A stretch of 36,494 bases of DNA, from assembly GCA_052033505.1 (NCBI GenBank), contig JBPOJN010000048.1, forward strand, positions 1 through 36,494. The letters are read 5' to 3'. The notes under the pieces were generated by a model, which saw nothing but the letters and a program-made list of their open reading frames with translations, ran no database searches and was not told the DNA's origin. Positions 32,383-36,494 of the stretch are shown in pieces; position 1 is the stretch's first letter, and each line of letters opens with the position of its first letter. The position numbers were made by a program, and so were the translations under genes. The stretch is from JBPOJN01 sp052033505. Lineage in GTDB: Bacteria > UBA10199 > JACPAL01 > GCA-016699445.

Positions 32383-32414
32383 ATCAACCCGTTTTGGTGA
32401 CTGTGATGATGACA

Positions 32415-33332
32415 CTAAGCCTTATTTTTCCGGACAGCGCTTAAATTTCTCTGCCATTGCGCATAACGAATACGATCCATTGCCGAACCCTCTCTGAATT
32501 TTTGAAATTCGTCTTCCGTCATGTCCCATGCTTGCGAAGCGGTCCTGGCCAAGACTTCGGGACGGGGCTGGAATTCCGGCAGATAGGTCGCGGGGATGCG
32601 ATCATTGTAAGGGCAGACGTCCTGGCAGACGTCGCAGCCGTAGAGATGCGTACCGACGCCGCGCGATTGGGACTCGGTAAATTCGCCGCGGTATTCGATC
32701 GTTAAGTAAGAAATGCACTTCGTCGCGTCCAAGACACCGGGTTCGGGTAAGGCGTCCGTCGGACAGGCTTCCAGGCATTTCGTGCAAGTTCCGCACTGAT
32801 CCAGCGCGGGACGGTCGTAGTCCGGCTCGTCGAAAGCGATCGTCGTCAGGATTTCGGCGAGAAAGAAAAAAGAACCGAGGCCGTTGTTGATCAGCATGGT
32901 ATTTTTACCGATCCATCCCAAACCGGCGCGCGCGGCGTAACTGCGCTCCAAGACAGGTCCCGTATCGACGTAGCGCTTCATTTGCGCCGAAGCGTCGATC
33001 GATGACAGGATGAAAGTTTCGAGCGCTTTCAATTTTTCATCGATGACACGATGATAATCCTGCCCGTGGGCATAGCGTGCGATCGTATCTCCGGAGGCGC
33101 CCGTGAAATAATTGAGCCCGACGCAAATTACGGATTTCACGCCCGGCAGGACTTTTTCGGGATCTCCGCGGCGTTCGGATTGGCGGTTCAAATAAGCCAT
33201 GGTCGCGCCGTACCCTTGGTCCAACCACCACCGGAAAAAATCGTGGTCGGGTGACGGATGTGCAGCGGTAACGCCGACCAATTCGAAACCCAACCCTTGG
33301 GCGAACTTTTTAATTTTTTCCGCTTTTCCCAT
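32415..33332 (-). CDS. queG: Epoxyqueuosine reductase
   Basis: A 305-residue cobalamin- and Fe-S-dependent enzyme catalysing the last step of queuosine synthesis in tRNA. The N-terminal cobalamin domain has YVDTGPVLERSYAARAGLGW, with the family's conserved Asp (D123). The ferredoxin-like domain has C180, C183, C186, C190 (CGTCTKCLEAC) and C206, C233, C236, C240 (CDVCQDVCPYN) for two 4Fe-4S clusters. The C-terminus is short, without the HEAT-like repeat of longer homologues. ATG 33332 was chosen; a TTG at 33338 has AAGGA at better spacing and would add two residues. It is divergent from the flavin reductase. Confidence 0.95.
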   Translation of the reverse strand: MGKAEKIKKFAQGLGFELVGVTAAHPSPDHDFFRWWLDQGYGATMAYLNRQSERRGDPEKVLPGVKSVICVGLNYFTGASGDTIARYAHGQDYHRVIDEKLKALETFILSSIDASAQMKRYVDTGPVLERSYAARAGLGWIGKNTMLINNGLGSFFFLAEILTTIAFDEPDYDRPALDQCGTCTKCLEACPTDALPEPGVLDATKCISYLTIEYRGEFTESQSRGVGTHLYGCDVCQDVCPYNDRIPATYLPEFQPRPEVLARTASQAWDMTEDEFQKFREGSAMDRIRYAQWQRNLSAVRKNKA

Positions 33333-33380
33333 CGACAATGAATTTTCCTTATCCTACCTCAAGCGACGGAGTCTTTTTCT

Positions 33381-34097
33381 ATGCCACTCGAACCCGTCAC
33401 GGTCATTCTCGAAAAAATTTTTTACTTAAGCCCCACCGTACGCACCTTCCGTTTTCGTTTTCCCGAAGGAAAATGGATCCCGTTCCAGGCCGGCCAATTC
33501 TGCATGGTACAAGTGCCGAAAGACGACAAGATCGTTAAAAAAGCCTATTCGATCTGCTCCGCGCCGTTCGAGGAAGGCTATCTGGATCTTTGCATCAAAA
33601 AAGTCGAGGGCGGTCACGCGACCGGATGGTTTTGGACGCTGAAAGAAGGCGATGCCGTCACGCTCACCCTGCCCTACGGCGGCTTCATGCTCAAAGAACC
33701 TTTGGACGCCGATCCCGTTTTCGTGGCGACCGGTACGGGGCTTGCACCCTTGCGCAGCATGCTGAAGACGCTGGTCAAAAACGGCTGCGATCGTCCCATG
33801 ACGTTGATCTTCGGCGTGCGTTACGAGGACGAAATCCTCTACGCCGACGAATTCCATTCCCTCGAAAAGCAGCATCCGAATTTCAAATTTATCCCCACCG
33901 TCTCCCGCCCTCAAACTCCGAAAACTTGGGCCGGAGAAACAGCCTACGTCCAGGACGTCCTCAAAAAACACGTGCCCGACCCAGCCGGAAAACAAATCTA
34001 CGTCTGCGGATTGATCCCCATGATCGAAGCGGTGCAAAAAGCCGCCGAGGAAATCGGCTTCGACAAGAAGCGGGTGCATTTCGAGAAATACGTCTGA
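33381..34097 (+). CDS. FAD/NAD(P)-binding oxidoreductase, ferredoxin reductase-like
   Basis: A 238-residue flavoprotein of the ferredoxin-NADP reductase superfamily. The FAD domain (1-105) has KAYSICS (54-60), the RxYS flavin-binding motif with Lys for Arg. The nucleotide domain has GTGLAPLRSML (118-128) and VCGLIPMIEAV near 207-217. It lacks a fused [2Fe-2S] domain, so it needs a separate acceptor such as ferredoxin or flavodoxin. GGAG nine bases before ATG 33381 serves initiation. It is divergent from queG with 48 bases between starts; supplying electrons to QueG is conceivable but not shown. Confidence 0.87.
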   Translation: MPLEPVTVILEKIFYLSPTVRTFRFRFPEGKWIPFQAGQFCMVQVPKDDKIVKKAYSICSAPFEEGYLDLCIKKVEGGHATGWFWTLKEGDAVTLTLPYGGFMLKEPLDADPVFVATGTGLAPLRSMLKTLVKNGCDRPMTLIFGVRYEDEILYADEFHSLEKQHPNFKFIPTVSRPQTPKTWAGETAYVQDVLKKHVPDPAGKQIYVCGLIPMIEAVQKAAEEIGFDKKRVHFEKYV

Positions 34098-34120
34098 CGC
34101 TTTTGCGTCACGACACGGGT

Positions 34121-35014
34121 TCACTCATTTTCTTCGGTCAGATATTCTAGTTTGGCCAATTTCAAGTCGCCGTCTTCGCGGTAAAAAATGAGCCGGTAGG
34201 CGCTGCCGACGGTCACTGTGACGGCCGTACCGTCGGTCATGGGTTGGTAGTGAAGCGTGGAATATTGCGGATACGGCTGGGCGTAAACGCTTCCCAAGCC
34301 CACCAGCATCCCGGAGACTCTATCTTTGTCCCACCAGTTTTTTTGTCTCAGGAGAAGCGAGAGTTCCCGGTACGTCCTGCGCCCGACCTCTGCTGGCCTT
34401 CCCCTGAAGGAATCGTCATGATTGACGTCATAAAACTTAAGGCCATCGCGGGAAACGAAGGTCAATAAGCGGCTCTCTTCCCAACGGTTTTCACGGAGAC
34501 CGTTTTTCATGTACTGAAGAAATGCGACCACTCGTTTAAATTCAGACGGAACGGCATAGTCGCGCACAAAATCATCGAGCAACATTTCCCGTTTGGCGGC
34601 TTCGTCCCAGATCACTGCCGGGATGTCCTCGTTCGAAACGCGCCTTATTCCGCATTCCCCCAAAACCGATTCGTAGACGTCGTTACGCACCTCGCCGCGC
34701 GTTTGCACTCGGCCCGTGGCTTTCAGCAGAAACACATAAGGTTTCTGATACGGCAAATCACCGCCTACGGGATTTAAGACGACGATTTGATTCCATTTCG
34801 TGTCGCCCTTCAATTCGCGTTCGATTTGAACGTCTATCCGGGATCGATCGCCTTTCGGCGTCGTGAAATCGATCCGGCGGCCGACAATCACGAGATCCGC
34901 TTTTGCGATCATGGCATCCAAAGAGCGCGGAAAGTCGGGAAAGCATGCGGGCGTGGCTTCGGCGAAGGAGCAAAAGAGGCTTAGAAAGAATACGACGAGT
35001 AAAAATCGGATCAC
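34121..35014 (-). CDS. Secreted protein of unknown function, coupled to the PIN gene
   Basis: 297 residues, not recognised. A signal peptide (MIRFLLVVFFLSLFCSFAEA, cleavage predicted after residue 20) sends it out of the cytoplasm. The early mature part (DLVIVGRRIDF, then VQIERELKGD and VVLNPVG) resembles the strand pattern of small secreted beta-domains. A C-terminal strand-rich part (TVTVGSAYRLIFYREDG) may be a second domain. The GTG start at 35014 overlaps the PIN stop by four bases (GTGA), with GGGG-rich sequence upstream as a ribosome site. It is an unusual third gene for a toxin-antitoxin operon. Confidence 0.75.
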   Translation of the reverse strand: MIRFLLVVFFLSLFCSFAEATPACFPDFPRSLDAMIAKADLVIVGRRIDFTTPKGDRSRIDVQIERELKGDTKWNQIVVLNPVGGDLPYQKPYVFLLKATGRVQTRGEVRNDVYESVLGECGIRRVSNEDIPAVIWDEAAKREMLLDDFVRDYAVPSEFKRVVAFLQYMKNGLRENRWEESRLLTFVSRDGLKFYDVNHDDSFRGRPAEVGRRTYRELSLLLRQKNWWDKDRVSGMLVGLGSVYAQPYPQYSTLHYQPMTDGTAVTVTVGSAYRLIFYREDGDLKLAKLEYLTEENE

Positions 35015-35424
35015 CCCGACCCCAACGAGAAAAACACATTTAAGAATTCAGATGGAGAAACGATTTTTAAATTTTTGGGCGGCTTTCCGTAGTCTTTTTT
35101 ATTCCCGGTAATCAAAGCATCCGCTTCGCCCGAGAGAGCGACTTCCAAAAAAGGCATGTCGTCCGGGTCGGGGATCGCCCAAGAGAGGGGCGCCGACGTT
35201 ACGGATTCCCCAAAACGATCCAAAAAAGCGAGGAACTCATCGGCGACGGATGGAGAAAAACTGAATTTCTCCCGATGCAGCACTTCGCGGTATTCGTACA
35301 AAATCCGGCTGTCGAAAAGCACCCGAAGATCGCCTTTTTTGACCCAATCCAAGATGCGAGCCGGATCTCCGTGGGGTTTGAGAAAGGCCGAAACCAAGAT
35401 ATTGGTATCGATCACGACCCTCAT
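35011..35424 (-). CDS. PIN-domain toxin (COG1569-like)
   Basis: A 137-residue PIN-domain nuclease of the COG1569 type. Acidic residues: D6 (VVIDTNILVSAF), E44/E47 (LYEYREVLHREKF), D86/D88/D89 (IPDPDDMPFLEVAL), D102 (ADALITGNKKD). A natural end would be near SPSEFL. The last residues VFFSLGSG are nearly identical, in DNA and frame, to the end of CysA at 35787-35810, suggesting fusion to a duplicated cysA tail. ATG 35424 overlaps the antitoxin stop by four bases. Confidence 0.88.
   Translation of the reverse strand: MRVVIDTNILVSAFLKPHGDPARILDWVKKGDLRVLFDSRILYEYREVLHREKFSFSPSVADEFLAFLDRFGESVTSAPLSWAIPDPDDMPFLEVALSGEADALITGNKKDYGKPPKNLKIVSPSEFLNVFFSLGSG
35016..35037. repeat. Left copy of 22-bp direct repeat flanking the third Phd/PIN module
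   Basis: It covers the last codons of the PIN gene and matches 35789-35810 (end of cysA) at 20 of 22 bases, same strand and same frame. Both differences are synonymous (Gly and Leu codons). Confidence 0.75.
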
Positions 35425-35708
35425 CCGCGGCGTTCCTTGCGGGTTTTGCGAATCTCCTCTTCGATGTCCTTCTCGGACATTTGATCCAAGCCGTGGTCTC
35501 TAGCTTCCTGCCTCAGTTTATCGATAGCCCAAGCGCCTCGAGCCTTCCGGATCGCATTGAGCGTGTTCTCCAGCGTTTCGCCGTTGATTCCTGTCATGAG
35601 AGCGACGGGCCGGCCATTGAGGGTCACCACGACCTCACGCTCTTTATCGAGCATGGTCCATAGGTCCGAAGTATTGAGACGAAGTTCGCGAGCTGTAATG
35701 AAGTTCAT
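35421..35708 (-). CDS. Phd/YefM-type antitoxin
   Basis: A 95-residue antitoxin. The N-terminus fits the prevent-host-death fold (MNFITARELRLNTSDLWTML, then EREVVVTLNGRPVALM). The C-terminal half is helical and charged (ARDHGLDQMSEKDIEEEIRK) and should neutralise the toxin. AGAGG is placed before ATG 35708. It overlaps the PIN gene by four bases and is preceded by a near-consensus promoter embedded in a long palindrome. Confidence 0.86.
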   Translation of the reverse strand: MNFITARELRLNTSDLWTMLDKEREVVVTLNGRPVALMTGINGETLENTLNAIRKARGAWAIDKLRQEARDHGLDQMSEKDIEEEIRKTRKERRG

Positions 35709-35715
35709 AAAGACC

Positions 35716-35747
35716 TCTTTTTGTTATTCTTATGTATAACAAAAAGA
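35716..35747. promoter_or_regulatory. Long palindrome over the third Phd/PIN promoter
   Basis: TCTTTTTGTTAT (35716-35727) and ATAACAAAAAGA (35736-35747) are perfect 12-base arms around eight bases. The dyad covers the -10 and the predicted start site, as expected for an antitoxin operator. Confidence 0.7.
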
Positions 35748-35761
35748 AGACAAAATGACAA
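35733..35761 (-). promoter_or_regulatory. Promoter of the third Phd/PIN module
   Basis: On the minus strand, TTGTCA (complement of 35756-35761) and TATACA (complement of 35733-35738) have a 17-base spacer. The predicted start is near 35726, giving a short leader of about 18 nt to the antitoxin ATG. Confidence 0.68.
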
Positions 35762-35783
35762 TGAGCAAACTTATCTCTTCTGA

Positions 35784-36494
35784 CTAAACCGATCCCAGCG
35801 AGAAAAACACGTGCGACGCCGTGACCTGCACGAAGACGGGCTTGCCGGTTTTAAAGCCGCTTTGAACCGCGACCCCTTTCGGGACGTGGGCGATGAGCGG
35901 GCGGCGGGCACCAACTTCTATTTCTAAAGATTCAATCGTTCCCAGATATTGGACACTTTTGATCTTCGCCGGGACCTGACCTTCTTCGGGCTTCGACGAG
36001 ACGTAGACGTCACTAGGACGAAACAAAATCGAGGCAGGCGTGCCGTCCGGAAGATCATAGGGGCCGAAATTCAAGGCGCCCCATTTCACTTCGCGGTTCC
36101 AGACGTCGCCTTCGATCCGGTTGGTTTCGCCCACGAACGACGCTACGAATTCCGTCGCGGGACGGTCGAACAACACCTGCGGCGGGGCGTCTTGTTCGAT
36201 CTTGCCGCGGTTCACGACCAACACGCGATCCGAAAGCTCGAACGCTTCTTCCTGGTCGTGCGTGACGAGCAGCGAGGTCAGCTTGATGCGGTCGTGCAGC
36301 TCCCTCAACCAAGCGCGCAGTTCTTTGCGCAAGCGCGCGTCCAAAGCCCCGAAAGGTTCGTCCAACAACAATAGCTCCGGCTCCGGCGCCAAGGCGCGCG
36401 CCAGGGCCACGCGCTGGCGCTGGCCTCCGGAGAGCTGCGAGGGAAAACGTTTTTCAAGGCCCGAGAGACCGACCAAATGCAGCAGGTCTTTCGC
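35784..36494 (-). CDS. cysA: Sulfate/thiosulfate-type ABC transporter ATP-binding protein, N-terminus beyond window
   Basis: The C-terminal 236 residues of an ABC ATPase. Visible: signature LSGGQRQRVALARAL, Walker B LLLLDEPFGALDA, then KELRAWLRELHDRIKLTSLL and the H-loop VTHDQEEAFELSDRV, which closely follow CysA. ATEFVASFVGETNRIEGDV starts the TOBE-like regulatory domain that ends the protein. Walker A lies outside the window. Sulfate or thiosulfate is the likely cargo, energised for partner CysT/CysW permeases not seen here; molybdate or polyamine import is less likely. Its last codons are duplicated at the end of the PIN gene. Confidence 0.85.
   Translation of the reverse strand, partial: AKDLLHLVGLSGLEKRFPSQLSGGQRQRVALARALAPEPELLLLDEPFGALDARLRKELRAWLRELHDRIKLTSLLVTHDQEEAFELSDRVLVVNRGKIEQDAPPQVLFDRPATEFVASFVGETNRIEGDVWNREVKWGALNFGPYDLPDGTPASILFRPSDVYVSSKPEEGQVPAKIKSVQYLGTIESLEIEVGARRPLIAHVPKGVAVQSGFKTGKPVFVQVTASHVFFSLGSV
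35789..35810. repeat. Right copy of 22-bp direct repeat flanking the third Phd/PIN module
   Basis: It covers the codons for VFFSLGS at the end of cysA and pairs with 35016-35037. The two copies are 773 bases apart and bracket the antitoxin, its promoter and the toxin. Confidence 0.75.

Noticed and set aside
30900..32435. Possible direct repeat TAAGCCT...TTTTCC flanking the AbiE module (30903-30920 and 32416-32432)
   Set aside because: Only about 14 of 17 positions match, with a gap, and in low-complexity T-rich sequence; too weak beside the clear repeat around the third Phd/PIN module.

Overview
The window is chromosomal DNA from a Gram-negative bacterium. The genes are densely packed and mostly housekeeping. 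The sigma-70 N-terminus, the FadN-type beta-oxidation protein, cobalamin-dependent MetH, an ErpA/IscA-type protein and several lipoprotein-like genes fit best with a Bdellovibrionota or deltaproteobacterial-like lineage. That placement is an inference with no marker-gene phylogeny behind it. No ribosomal RNA, insertion sequence, prophage or CRISPR array was seen.

Layout. 1-3371 (minus): an NtrB/NtrC-like two-component pair followed by a ZIP metal transporter that runs off the left edge. 3475-4120 (plus): a Phd/PIN toxin-antitoxin pair. 4146-7825 (minus): a thiolase plus FadN-like beta-oxidation operon behind a FadR-box-like palindrome. 7841-14236 (minus): an extended macromolecular synthesis cluster, rpsU-yqeY-dnaG-rpoD, then a CAU-anticodon tRNA, a zinc-ribbon coiled-coil protein, a small unknown gene, RNase H and the RNase P RNA. 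14284-15448 (minus): Nudix hydrolase, DUF493 and a two-helix membrane protein. 15472-18024: a small secreted protein converging on a copper P-type ATPase. 18140-18929 (plus): a second Phd/PIN pair. 18948-21246: divergent DEAD-box helicase and SrkA-like kinase. 21349-25222: a lipid-modification region with a desaturase, a fatty acid hydroxylase and an unknown gene, plus a TetR regulator coupled to a nucleoside-phosphorylase-like gene; the hydroxylase and tetR starts face each other across two near-identical operators. 25323-30187: a lipoprotein, metH, an EF-hand lipoprotein, tRNA-Ala and an ErpA-type protein. 30264-30906: an HxlR regulator divergent from a CxxC thioredoxin-like protein. 30927-32382: an AbiE-type toxin-antitoxin pair with a large inverted repeat. 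32415-34097: divergent queG and a flavin reductase. 34121-36494: a secreted protein, a third Phd/PIN pair and cysA (cut by the right edge).

The most unusual observations are three. (1) The Phd/PIN module at 35011-35761 is flanked by a 22-bp direct repeat (20/22 identical) that places the same in-frame C-terminal peptide, VFFSLGS, on the PIN toxin and on CysA, as if a toxin-antitoxin cassette had been spliced in behind cysA. (2) Two perfect back-to-back hairpins lie in frame inside metH, in the linker between its first two domains, like a palindromic repeat domesticated as protein. (3) A tRNA gene begins on the last base of the rpoD stop codon inside a cluster that joins primase, sigma factor, RNase H and RNase P RNA. 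Four toxin-antitoxin modules sit among core genes, and the three Phd/PIN modules each have a sigma-70-like promoter overlapped by a dyad.

No intergenic stretch exceeds about 300 bases. Function calls rest on motifs read by eye; no similarity search was possible.
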